From Apostichopus californicus (taxonomy: Eukaryota > Echinodermata > Holothuroidea > Aspidochirotida > Stichopodidae), in assembly GCA_020650975.1 (NCBI GenBank), contig JAIPMN010001877.1, positions 1 through 31,492 of the forward strand: a stretch of DNA of 31,492 nucleotides, written 5' to 3'. Positions 1 through 12,600 of the stretch are shown one piece after another (the stretch's first letter is position 1; every line of letters starts with the position of its first letter). A model generated the notes under the pieces. The model saw nothing but the letters and a program-made list of their open reading frames with translations, searched no databases and was not told where the DNA came from. A program made the translations under genes and the position numbers.

Positions 1-1789
1 CTACATGAATGCTTTTCTCCCAGGTAATTTCTTTATTTGTTTAATGATATCAAATAGAGAGGAATTTTAGTAAAAATGTCACGCGAGTCACCACGGAATT
101 GACCATATAGTTGTTGACTGAGTTGCTTTCTGATAAATTTGCAATGTTATCAGACACATACTAGCATCTCATGACTAGGTACTTCATAGCTGGATTAATC
201 AGGCTTCACTCCAAAAAAAATTAACAAAACTTAGCCAATATGCTGTTTACAAGAGATTACTTCTGTAGTTATATATGTGTCTGTGTGAAGAAATATCAAC
301 ATCATTGGATTTATTAATTAGTCGCTGCTCATTAACCTTCATTTAGTCAAGAAATCTAGGAGGGGCTACATGATCATTTGCAATCTAATTATGACTAATA
401 CGCAACAAGTTAGGGCAAAACAGCTGGACCAAATGAAGAAAGCTTCTTTAGGCGATAAATAAGTTTAACCTATAAAGCCACACCTTTGGACAATTGTAAG
501 ATAAAGTATTATACTTTTAAGATTTAATTTATATGAAAATGAAGTCCCAGACAATTTTTTCTTCATAGCTATCTTATTCAACTTTTAGTGTAATATGTGA
601 GTATCAAGGAGAGAGAAAACTTTGACACCCTAATAATTTTATGCTAAACGCCAGTGTAGGTGAATATATATCAAAATATAGAGGGACTGACTTGGATGTT
701 ATCAGGATCTCCATTTAAAGGCAGATGGACATTAGAACTGACTTACCAAATTCTAAAGACAGATGGGACAGCTAGACATGCTAATTGGTAAATTGAACAT
801 ATGTTAAACGCTAAATTGACCAGAGGCATCAAACCTTTGCCCTCCACACACATGGTATCTGGCAGTTGGACAGATGAAACCTTTAAAAGTTTGTTCATGC
901 AAGAATAAGTAAGAGTAAATTATAAAACAATAGGGAAAGGTGGAAAGATTCTACGACCTCAATCAGCCGTACCCGAGTGGCTCATCGTCCACTTATGTAA
1001 GCGGCTTTTCTTTGTTGAAATGTCGAGGTAAAAGTTACAGCTCACCTTTAGGAATGGCATTTCCCAACAAGCCAAATTGACTGGATATAAGGTGATTTTG
1101 AAATGTTCCTATGCGACCTGTGACGAAGTTGTGTAAACTGATCTGGTGTAGAGAAGTGCGTCTCAAGCACACTCAAGTTACCGGCCACCCTCTCTGCCGC
1201 CTCACATGTGGGAGTTCAGAAGTGCTGGGGTGGAGTGTATTGTGGGTAATTAGTCCAGTCGCGAAATTTGTGTCAAGTGACCTTGTTACAGCGTGGGTCT
1301 AGCATGTGGTATCGATAGGGCTAAATTAGCGGCGAGAATCGCACAGATCAGAACAGCTTTGAATCCAGGGTCTATCGCATGGGGTTTTCCTCATCACTGT
1401 TATGAAGTTTGCTAAGTCCTTTTTGGTTTTTGATTGCTGGAAATGGTTACTTGTGTCGAGATATTGAAATACAATGTGAGAACCGCAACATCTGGTGTTC
1501 CTTGCAGGTTAGTTTGACTTATTGTTTTTGGTTTGATATTTTTAGATAATAAAGATACCAGCACCTCTTGGAGGTCAGTGTGTGATCTCTATACCTGCGT
1601 GCTTATTATTCCGTTGTTTTATTTGCCAAGGAACGGTCAATCAAGTTTATCAGCATTAAGCCAGGTGCTCATGTCTTTACATCACTTTATGTCATCTATT
1701 GTCATTGGATTATTATTAAAGTATTTGTGTTATTTGGTCTATCTACAGTGTCATGGATCCTTCAGTTCATTTACTTCTTTTCATTAATT

Positions 1790-1830
1790 CCCCCCCCCCC
1801 CACCACCACCCTCCCCAACCACAATCCATT
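1790..1830. repeat. C-rich / ACC low-complexity tract
   Basis: A run of 12 C followed by ACCACCACC and C-rich sequence. It is a simple repeat with no gene. Confidence 0.85.
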
Positions 1831-2609
1831 CTGAAACATTTTATCATTTGACTGTTTGTGTGAGATTAAAAGTTCTCTCATTCTATAAATCAAGTTGCAG
1901 TATCAAAATTTTATATTTGAATAGCAGCTAGGGCTATTCATATACCATATACCATACACCATTCATGTTCTGGTGTTCCACTTTATTAACATTAAGGATA
2001 AAGGTAGCAGATGCTATAAGTGCAATAAACTGCCTCTTACTTTAAAATTTGTTCATATTGTTTTACACCTAAATTAAAGTTTAAATGTTTTATATTTTCA
2101 CATAATATTCCCAATCTGAGTGATAAGATTTCCATAGGGTACATCACATATTCAGATTTTGTACCCATTGTTATTTAACCATCTATCTAACAAAAGAAAC
2201 TGCCATAAAACACCTAAAGTTTGCACAATAGCCAATGGTTATCGTTGTAATGAAAGGAAACAGCAAAAGTAAATCATTTAATCTTGGGAAGGTACCAGAA
2301 AGAAATTTAACTATTAAATGGAAACCTTTTTACTACAAATATTGCTGATGATCACTGTAACTTGTTCAGTACTCAAGTTTTCTTATTGTTTCCACTCTGG
2401 TACTGCTATTTGAAGTAAGGAAGCATAAAACTAACATGATGTATTTAAAGTCTTGCTTCATTTAATTATTCATCTGCATTCTTGCCAAAAAACAAAGTCG
2501 AAGAAGATATTCAATAAAAAGAATTTTTTTAGCCAAAATTATAAATGAATAGTCTTCAATTATATACCTGCAAAATAAGAATTTAGCAACTTTATGATAT
2601 CAGAAGAGT

Positions 2610-2930
2610 TCAAATACCCAGGCCGGGTTGTTGACTTCATAAGTGGAACACAGAAAGCTCACATACCATGCAACTTATTTAGATCTGTATTTTAATTCTG
2701 TAATTTGTCGATTAGTATTGTTATCCCTGAGTGGACAATTGGAGTAAGTAAAGAAAGGAAGGTATCCGGCAATCATTGTATATACTATATATACGAACAG
2801 CGTGTCATATGTTGGCATTATTAGCCAATTAAAACTTAATACCAGCAGAAGTCGGCCAGTCACAGGATACATGGCACTAACCAGAGAGATATCAGTCCTC
2901 CAGCTAAAGGATGATTAATATATTTTAGAT
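2610..2930. repeat. Diverged tandem duplication, unit 1
   Basis: Sequence here is matched 350-363 bp downstream (2965-3295). Landmarks are GGGTTGTTGA, ATCTGTATTT with a following TAATTTGT/TAATATGT, and AGTCACAGGATACATGG (2858 and 3221). Indels shift the register between the ends. Unit 2 gained CTCCTGTAAGAA where unit 1 has CTCCAGCTAAAGG. The outer limits are approximate. Confidence 0.7.
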
Positions 2931-2964
2931 TTCTTTCAGCTAAGTTGAAATTAATTGTTCAAGC

Positions 2965-3295
2965 CATAATGGGGTTATGGGGTTGTTGAACGCAAGAAAC
3001 CGAATCTTACTACCCAGCACTGTGTTCCCGTTATCTGTATTTAAATTGTGTAATATGTAAATTAGCATTTCTACACAATAGCCATTACTTTACTTTAAAA
3101 AAAAAGAGTCAAATAAATCAAAAAATGAGAGTACCCTGCGCTCATTAAATGTACTGTAATTGTGTATTCAATGTGGTGGGTTCGCTATCTAATTAAATAC
3201 TTACTAGCCAGATGTAGGGCAGTCACAGGATACATGGAACTGACCGCAGTGATAAGAGAAATCAAGCTCCTGTAAGAAATAAATATTTCGGTTTC
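2965..3295. repeat. Diverged tandem duplication, unit 2
   Basis: The partner of 2610-2930. It contains an exon-like interval (GATGTAG acceptor at 3214, GTAAGA donor at 3275), but the phase does not join to the GGL exon through its strong acceptor, so it is annotated as a repeat only. Confidence 0.7.
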
Positions 3296-3569
3296 TATAC
3301 GTCTTTTTAACATTTTTATATTTACGTTAATTTTTGACATTCACCCAGTGTGTCTTGTTTTCGGGCAATACCGATTTCTTAGAATATTTCCAGGAAATTG
3401 AATGGCTGTAAAATACTCGGTAGTTAGAAGATCACTGGTTTCAATTCTTTTTGTGTAAGCTATTCAAGACAAGTGATATGTGACCGTGTTATCAGAAATT
3501 GGATGGCTTCAAAGTATAAATATACCAACTAATCAAATTTGTCTCCTCTTTGTGTTTCTTCCCTTGTAG

Positions 3570-3631
3570 GTAGCGATGATGAGAGCCAGGCTCGAGAAAC
3601 GTCAGTATAAAACTTCAAAAATAGCCGAGTT
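3570..3631 (+). CDS. RGS7: RGS gene exon A: start of GGL domain
   Basis: The acceptor is a pyrimidine-rich TTTCTTCCCTTGTAG and the donor is GTAAGT. The 62-nt exon starts in phase 0 and ends after two bases of a Leu codon. It encodes VAMMRARLEKRQYKTSKIAE, the coiled N-terminal helix of the GGL domain; TSKIAE matches the family motif SKVAES. A second AG four bases downstream (GTAG) makes the acceptor a possible alternative site, so the first codon is less sure than the rest. The preceding exon was not found in the window. Confidence 0.8.
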
Positions 3632-6600
3632 GTAAGTATCCATGTTTTTTCTTATCAAAGGGCCGGGTGAGGGGTGGTTATAGGGAATTATAAAACCGTC
3701 TTTCCAACACCCTTTTAAGTAGTAGAGAAGCTGATAATAAATAATAACATAAAATGGACTTTAATTTTCTTAGTTATTTGTACTAGTCATCAGTCATAGC
3801 TAATACACCAGAATTTAAGCTGTTAGGCCAAATAAAGAAAAATAACATGTTTCTCGTCCCTTGCACTCTTCCTTTGGTGGAAAAACGCAGTGTCAAATGT
3901 GATTTTAAATTCTTTGAACATTGAATTGAAAGAACTTCCTACATGAGAACTACCCCTGTACGTGTGGATTGTACTCCACTAAGCAGAGTTCCAAAGACTA
4001 AAAAATCAAGAATATTTGGACCCTAATTTACATTCTGAATAGACATAATGAATCTTCAAAAAGCAAAAGAATTGAAACATGTATCTTTAAAATTATCCTA
4101 AGATATCAACTCTTGCAAATTTCAGAATTGAATATGTTGCTTGTATGAAAAATTCCACTCTTGAAGTTGTGTAAAATTAATATGGTGATTTTTCAGTGCA
4201 GGCCAGCCGTTCTTTTTCGCTTTAGAGTTTGCATGTTTAATGAAACATCATTTTTCATTGAGATAGCTTCAGTCTATTTGCTTTCTTTAGGAAGACAAGA
4301 TATTTCTTTCTTGAGGTGTTGCAGCAAAAACCCAAAAAATGTCCCAAAAGAGATAGTTTATATTTTTATTGGAAATCTTTTCATCAGGTTTTATTCTCTC
4401 CTCTTGATTTCATTACCAACAAACTTATAGTGTCCCTTTATTTTTCTTCTGTATTGTTTAATACAAATTAATTGCCAGTATATTATGAATGGTGATGAAA
4501 TAGAGGCCATATCTGTATCCTATGTACAGTCCATTGAGATAACCTCTTATAAGATAGACTTGCGTTAATATATGTCAGAGACACAAGTGTAATGCGACAC
4601 AAAGTCCTGGCTGGCATCGTAATGTGATCCAACTTAAATTTTATATGATGGTTTGCAGTTTCTTCACTCCAGCTGTAATTTACACCAGTTAACAGATACC
4701 AGTTTAGTAGGCTATCAAGCCTATACAAGGAAGTTTTTAAACCATATTTGTTGGTGCTAAAATGTGTATAAAATTGCATTAATCCATTTGTAGCTCTGGA
4801 AGAAGGTTGTCCAAGATTGTGTAGGCTATAGTGGAAACATTCGGTTCTATGCTGATTTCAAATTTTGCATGTTCCCCTCTCTGAATTACAACATTAACTC
4901 ACAAGGGAGGCGAGTAGAAAAGTACCTCTTGGATGGATTTTTATTAGATATGTAAGTTGTGAATGGTTGTTTGTTGTAGAAATTTGAAAATTATATAATG
5001 TCAATATATTGGTGCGGACAGGATGGAGTAGTTCCTGCTGAGAGAAATAAATAATATTTTTTTCCTTATTTCATCTGAAACCATGAGTATGAAGCTATTT
5101 AATTGCTTTCTCTGTTCAGTTGTTGATATTTAGTACAAAAAATATTTGGTTTTCATTGAAACTGGTGGAATACAGTTGTCTCATTGATCTAACCCAGCTG
5201 TAACAGTTAACCAAATATCAGGCTGTATTTTTAATATAAACCAAATATAGAAAATACAATATTTTTTTAAAAACATGTTCAAAATGGAGCATTCCGGTGA
5301 TCTCTTTCATCATGCTGATAGTTTAAAAAACTTAGTATTCTTAATTTTCAAATATTCACCCTCATTATCACAGTGACACTTATTTGTAATGGTTTTATCC
5401 TATAGATAAAGAAATACTATCAAAAAGTATTATTATTATTATTATTATGATTATTATTATTATGATTATTATTATTATAGAAAGTGCATTTTTCCATGGA
5501 CAGAGGAACACAGGTCTTTTGCATGCATCCTTCATCAAGGAGAATGTTTCCTATGGAAGTTTTCCTACTACCGAAGGTGTGGATAATTGTGAAAAGGGTT
5601 TGGTGCGTGTCTGCATATTCTTGATTTTAGAAGTGACTAAAGAAGCACCGGATATATCCGGCGATTGCACTGGAAAAAAAAGGAAACGCATGTATCCCCA
5701 AAAATAATAATAATAATTATAATAATCAGCACTTATGTATCCCAAAAGGTCCCTCTTCTCTGTACAATATTGTCGTCTCCATTTTAATTATTTTAATTTT
5801 TCTCGTTGACAGATTAATTAGTTATTGTCAACAATACAGTGAGTTTGATAATCTATTGTCAACAACAGAACTCGGCTCTAATCCTTGGATAACAGATGAC
5901 CCAACTCTTTGGGAAGCAGCAAGTACAATGTGAGCCTGTCATGTTTCTTTGTTTTAATTTCATTTTATAAACTTAATCTCTACCTCGGTTAGATATAGTA
6001 CTTGAACGGATAATATTGCCTCCAAATTTCATCTGGATAGCATCAATTGGTAGTGAGTCAGGACTTAATTGTCATATACTGAGGTCAACTCATACAATCC
6101 TGTCTTATCCAATCATTTCTTTGTTCCTTCAAACCTCTTTTTATATATCTCAGTCAGTTTTATGTGAATGTACTCCCCCATTAGCTTTAAAATTAATCTT
6201 TAAAAGAACTATATGTTGCATTAATTGGACTGAAGTGATATCCCTTCCCATCCATCTTACTCTCCCCTCCCCTCCCCCTGTAGACAACTTTTAATAACTT
6301 TTACTAAACTGTTGATGTTCAAAGACCATTGCTGCCCCCTTGATCGAATGACTACTGTGTTATGTGTTGAATGAAGATGACATTGTGCAAGGAGTTGAAG
6401 CCTAGGTCGTCTAACAGCCTTAAATATATTTTTTCTTGTTTAGGAGTTTAAAGGATGCACCAGTGTGGAGGGTAAAGAAGTGGGGATACTCTTTTGATGG
6501 TCTCCTAAAAGATCCTCTCGGAAGGCAAGAACTGTCAAAATTCTTGGCCAAAGAATTTAGCGAAGAAAATCTCAGGTGAGTACAGTATTTGTTAGTGGGT

Positions 6601-9600
6601 GTATGCATATGTGTGTTTGCAAACATGTATGTATATATGTATGTATGTGGTTTGGTAAACACTGTAACTTAAAAACTTCATGTAGATTTTACTTCATGTT
6701 TGTAAAGTGGATCCACCTTGTGTATAAAAGCCCTTGGCACAGTAAGAACTTCAGACTGGCTTTGCATACGAATTCCTCAAAGCACGAAATAAGCTTATAT
6801 CTAGAAATCCTCAGTTGGGCAATTTTGGCAGCTTAGGGATTTGCAAAATGTATTTCAAATGCGCTCTTTCAATCCGTGATATTTTCGAGTTCCTTCGACG
6901 TAAGTCGCCCACGATGGCCTCCCCATACCAGTTCTGTGAAATGCTTCTCTGTGTCATAAATCTAATACTTTTGACTTCCGCTTCACAACTAGCTCCCAAA
7001 TCTTTCCCTGTTACCAGCCATCAAATGTCCAATTTGCAACCATTGCGGCCATTTGATTCTCTGACACAAATTACCCTCAGATTTACTTCGTTATGTAGTT
7101 GTGTAAGTCTAAAAGTCTACACAAATGTAGATTAAAGATGAAAAAAATCATGTCGTTGACAACGACAACAACAACAAAAAAGCGAAAGAAAAATAACAAC
7201 TTCTTGTTTTATGTGAATGAGTCCCGAGTAGTTGCCCGAGGGAACTACAAATGCAATGCTCTGTGGATCACTACTAGGATTAACTGTTTGCAAACAATAA
7301 CAAATCCATTCAGCTTTTGGACTTGGCTATTTGACTTTCAGACTTTTCCAAGAGCATGTGTATTCAAGTGTGTAGGATATGCATGATGCGTATAGGCCAC
7401 TCGCTCAAATCCCGCATCCCAGCGATGATGTGAAGCTTCTCTTATGAATATTTAAAGATCAGGAGGGGTCAAAAGTCCGAAAACCTTGTAAATCATGTTA
7501 ATAATAGACGCAAAGCTTGGATGAATGTCAAACTTAGTATATATATATATCCACCTTAGTGAGTTCAAGAACTCTATTTCTTTTCTGTGGAAGTCAAAAG
7601 TCTGAAAATCCTTATGTAAAACATGATAAGTAGAAATAAAACATTAAAATATTTGTTGAGAAGGCTTTTAATAGCTCAAATTCACTTTCTGTCAGAGTCC
7701 ATGTGATCTAGTGCCTCTGCAGATATGGTAGATAACATGCTCTAGCAATGATCTCTTTTAATAGCATATACCACCCATTGCATTATGGTCATTAGTGGGA
7801 TGGATCACCTATCTATAACTCAGTATGCTTCCTGCAAACCTCAACACGGCGGAAGTACATAGCCACTCAGAAGAAACGTGGTTTAAAGCAACATCAATGT
7901 TACGATACACATCGATGCTTTTTTGCTATTACGAATATACCAGACGATTTATCAAAATATGTTGACTGACGTAAGCTTTGATTGATCTATCCCTTTGAAG
8001 CTTGTGGCTTGCGAATTTCGTCCGAATACAGACGCTCTTTTACAGCTATTGACTTTTCTGGTCTCTCTTCTCGCGAAATATTACTCATCAGATCCGTAGA
8101 AGTCTAGCTATAAATCCACCGAGAAAATTAATCGCCACAGTGTCAGAAATTCTTTTTGGTTTTCATAGAGATTTGGAGTGCTAGAGGCAGACGATATGAT
8201 TTATCGCTACTGTTACACTGAGCACATTAGAAGCGTGTGATATAGAATCCTGCGGAGTGTACATTGCATGAACGTGTGAGAAAAGCATTGTAAGGTTGTG
8301 CACGTCTTTGGTGGTTCTAGATCACTGTGAAGTCACTACAGAAGTAGCAGAGTATGCAAACAACATGAATGTCACTTGGAAGATTATATATATGTCATTG
8401 GGCTTAACATTAAACATCGTTACATCTACATATTGTGTTAATGAAATTATGACATTATGAAATTATGAATTTATGAAATGATGACAATCTGCAGCTTATC
8501 ATCTTTCTTCAACTGTTCTGGGCAGGATAAGGGTACACACCCCTAAATATCTGTGACGTCAAGTCCTTCCAAAGAAAGAGGAAGATTATAAAAGTAAAGG
8601 GATATTAAAGATTTAAAGCTGGAAAGTGTCATAGTGAGAGATAACATTAACATTTTATGAGACACAAAATTTTCTGTATTGGATGGGAACTGTCGATAAC
8701 GCAGTTTTTAGAATCATCAGCCAATCTGTCTTTGTTGCATTGATCTCTTAGTCAGACTAAAGTATATCCAGTTATGTGACATAGATATTACATACACCCC
8801 AATGCAAACAACAGGCCTATGAATCAAGTCTACACTTGCAGACTTAGAATTTCGTAAATTTTAGCTGCCATAATCATTTTCTACTGCCATTCTTCCTGGA
8901 ATGAATACAATTAATCAACATGTGTCTACTGGCAGGAAAATGAAAGTCCACTGGCAAACTGAAATCCACTGGAATTCAGACAGTAAATAACATGGGTCTG
9001 ACCTGGGTATTATCCGTGAGATTTATTGAAATATGAAATTGATATGATATTAGGAGAAAATTATTCTGGATCCACCCCTCTAAATTCCATAGTCTACTCC
9101 CCACTCCTCCTTTCCCCTCCCCCCAAACTCTCATCTCCTCTAGACTGTACAAAAGAGGTATGGAGAAAATGACATACAATAAACAGATTCTCTGTGACGT
9201 TGCCTGGTATCACATTTTGAGCTGATAAGTTTCAATCCTTGTTGTGCCACTTTAATCTTATCTGTGTTGGTGAGTTAGTGCTGATATATGTTCAGTGATT
9301 GATGGTGCAGGCTACCTGTCACCTGGGTCCATTAGTTGATTACATGGCTTGCTTCTGAAGACCAAGATTAGATGAAAAACTCTATGATGGCTCTTGTGGC
9401 TATAGAATATGTGTTATATCTTTTTATCGCTTTTTAGTATCATGAATGCCCAAGATAGAATTTTTTATTCTCGCATTGAGTTGAATTAGAATTAGTCAAG
9501 AAGGTAAAGTCAGATAATGAATTACCTGGTCAAAGGTCATGTTCAATGGACAAAATGGAGGATTTATGCAATGTCCACCATTATAAAAATGAATATTCAT

Positions 9601-12600
9601 GAGGAGTTTGAACCTATAGCAACTTTGTTGATATGGCAGTGTTAGGATGTTTTAAGGATTTATTTAGGGAATATTGTAATCTATGGTTTTGTTGAGTTGG
9701 AAGGAATAGTTGATCTAAAATGCCATATCAGAAGGAAAAGAAAGAACCTTCTCCTGGATGGCAAAGATGTAAATGTTTCTTTATTAAAGGCATTGAAGAC
9801 TCCCCCTAAACCGCGTGCCGCGCTCTGAAAATGTTTACTTTCCGTTGCTTGCAAGTAAAGTTTTCTTCTTGTCGCTACAAAATGCAGACAGTAATGAAAC
9901 GTGATACCTTGTTATCATTTATCTAGACCTGAGATGTCCATCGCTGCTATGTTCACTGTGTTGTGGGTATTGACCGTAGATGTATGTATTGACTGTACAC
10001 TAGTGTCTAATTACCGACGGTAGCAAGCTGTGTGTTTTCTGCGATCGATGGTGATGTCTAACACTTCTGTTACACCTATTCCAAACTAGGTCAGATTACC
10101 GGCATGAGACGTTTCTTTGTGCGCGAGTCTTCACACCCTTTAAGTCATGGATGTAATTGGCATCACAACATATGACATGAAAAGAAATTTGTTTCTCTTT
10201 TATACCTATCTTCAAATCATCTATGTCACTGGAAGTTATAGTTTTGTTATAAGAAATGTGCAAACATTACACAGGGGGAAGAAAAAGTACTTTTGTAGTG
10301 GAACTGTCAGAGGCTTTGACATTTAATCTGAATACACTTTGGACCATGGTGTAAAGTACAAGTGATGAGCTGTTGTACTGTTCTTATGTACTCACCAGCT
10401 TCCAATAATTCATTACCTTTCATCATTGTTTTGTGATGAGGCTCCCCATATGTGGCATTGTATCAGTAGCTTTAACTTTTATGTACTCACCAGCTTCCAA
10501 TAATTCATTTTTTTTTTGTTTAATGTTTTTATGAGGCTCCCCATACCCGGCATTTAATATAACATAGCTTTAACTTTTAGTGCTCAGGTTGTTCTTTCTT
10601 TGTTTCCGTGAATTAGTAACAAGGTGTGGAATCTTTATTTTTTTTAGGTTTGTCATATTTAAGGGTTGTACCTGGCCATTTGTTATTTTATTCAAGGGGG
10701 TTAATCATGTTTTGACTCAGTTTTGCACATGTGCTACAAATGTCTCTGCCCCCCCCCCAACCATCCTGATCCCCATAAGATGTGTTCCAAACCGATAAGA
10801 AAAAAATTATGTTAATTAAGAAAAGTTTGTTAGGTATTTTCTTGGTTGTCGTTTATCATCTTTTTGGTCCTGATATGCTCCTCCTTATATTCCTTTGAAG
10901 CCTCTTTCCAGCCTTCTCTTGGGGGAGGTGAAAGATACACTCTTCTTGTTGCTAACCGATGGCTACACAACTGCTCATATAAATCACATTTGCTTGTCAT
11001 GACATGATATCCATGCATTAACATGTTTAATTTTCATCAATGAATTTGTCTCTTATTGTCTCCTCTAGGTTCTGGATCGCATGTCAAGACTTAAAGAATG
11101 CTTCTCTAAGTAAAGTGCCCGAAAAAGCTATCGAAATATTCAAGTAAGTATAATATGTCACCATAGCAACAAAAATTGTACAGGTATTTGTGAGGTAGGT
11201 TATTAACTTAGGCATTTCAAGTGATCACAAAAAGAGAAGCATAGAGTAGCAAATGCAACGATCATAGTTGATCTACATTCTATGATTAACATCTACTTTA
11301 ATATCTGCTTTAAATATTGTATATGAATGGTCAATTGGGAAGTGACCGATCAGGAGGGACAGTCAGTGGCGGAGCGTCCATACAGTCACAGGGGGCGGAT
11401 GCCCCCCCTGACGGACTCAAATGGACTGCTGACGCCCTTTTCAGCTTTTTACCACTTTCACTTATTCGCGATTATTGACTTTTTTATTGCGCTCTCAAAA
11501 ACCTATTGACATTTGTCACATTTTGTTGGTGTAATTTTCTGACAAAATGGCGATGAAACCTATTTATTCTTCGTTTATCTGCAAATAAGCAAGGCCGGAA
11601 AGGGTTATTTCCGGCGATCTAGGGAGTATCTTTACTCAAAAAATGTCTGTTCGCTCCGCGCCAACCTGTGGTGGCGCTCCGCTTAGATAGTATCGAAAGC
11701 GCCCCCTACAGACCATTCTCAACCCCCCTGACCAATACCTCTAGCTCAGCCACTGGGGACAGTCTATTGTCCACAACTCTGCTTTAGCATATGTTGATGT
11801 CTTAGTGACATAGGAAGAGAGGGTGAAAAGTTTGCAATTTTTAAGAAATGTAGGAATCTTTGGCGAAGGACAGTTATTTGAAAACTACAATGTATTAGCA
11901 ATGCTTGGCAATACAATGGCAATTTTACGTCATTACGAATATTTGGCCATTGTTCTTCTCCAGCCAAAGTGAAAAAAATTTCAGACTTTCATATCACAGC
12001 AATGGACCAAGCTCTAAAGACCAAAGTGCTAGACCAATTTTTTTTCTACATGTTGTGTTTCAGATATTACGTTACCTTTACGGCTTAACGTTACCGTTAC
12101 CATTTAACGTTACCGTTAACCGCTTAACATTACCAATAACATTACGTTAACGTTACCACTTAACGTTACCGTTACGACTTTTAACATTTACATTTTGGGT
12201 CTCTCTCTGACTGACTGCAAGATGTTTGGGTCACACTTAAAGTAATCATCCTTTCACACTTTCTGTTAACACTGACAGCTCTGTCAATCTCATATTATTC
12301 ATTTCTTCATAAATTTACAATTTACAAAAACGTCTCTATCTGACATAGGGAATTTTTCTCGGAGGAGTCTCACTGTCCAATCAACATAGATTCCAAGACA
12401 CTAGAGGTGACAAGGAAAAATATGCAGACCCCAGGACGCGACACATTCGATCATGCACAGGACCACATCTACCAACTGATGAGGAACGACAGCTATAAGC
12501 GGTTCCTCAAATCAGAACAGTACAAGGAGTTACTCAACCCAAAGAAAAAGGTAAGATTCTAGTCCCCCCCCCTCCCCAACCGTCTGTTCTCTGACTCTAA

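Larger units (their letters stand above)
1..3569. other. Non-coding upstream stretch, probably intron of the RGS gene
   Basis: No exon could be recognised here, although the gene must continue upstream because the GGL exon lacks a start. It contains a C-rich simple tract at 1790-1830, the diverged tandem duplication at 2610-3295, and isolated splice-like sites (for example an AG near 1544 with GTCAGT at 1574) that enclose no recognisable domain sequence. The short open frames look random. Confidence 0.5.
3632..5812 (+). other. Intron between exons A and B
   Basis: It is bounded by GTAAGT and GTTGACAG. It is AT-rich with ATT microsatellites near its 3' end and no supported gene; the open frames at 4161-4430 and on the minus strand at 4483-4779 have no recognisable domain. 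Confidence 0.8.
6576..11068 (+). other. Intron between exons C and D
   Basis: A 4.5 kb intron. It contains TG/TATG-rich sequence (6600-6655), a diverged 125-bp-spaced duplication (7465-7640), a DR1-like motif at 9528, a MITE at 9784-10143 and a 95-bp tandem duplication at 10384-10579. The 106-codon open frame at 6815-7135 has no recognisable domain and I treat it as chance. Confidence 0.8.
11144..12348 (+). other. Intron between exons D and E
   Basis: A 1.2 kb intron holding a complete hAT-type MITE (11356-11763) and a degenerate AACGTTACC repeat (12066-12190). The open frames that overlap the MITE are not genes. Confidence 0.85.

Noticed and set aside
3215-3274. Exon-like interval encoding VTGYMELTAVIREIKLL before the GGL exon
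   Set aside because: The GTAAGA donor leaves a phase that creates a stop at exon A's strong acceptor, and the sequence lies inside a non-coding duplication. It is kept as a finding, not as an exon.
6815-7135. Open frame of 106 codons in intron C-D
   Set aside because: No recognisable domain, intronic location, overlapping minus-strand open frame, and composition like its surroundings.
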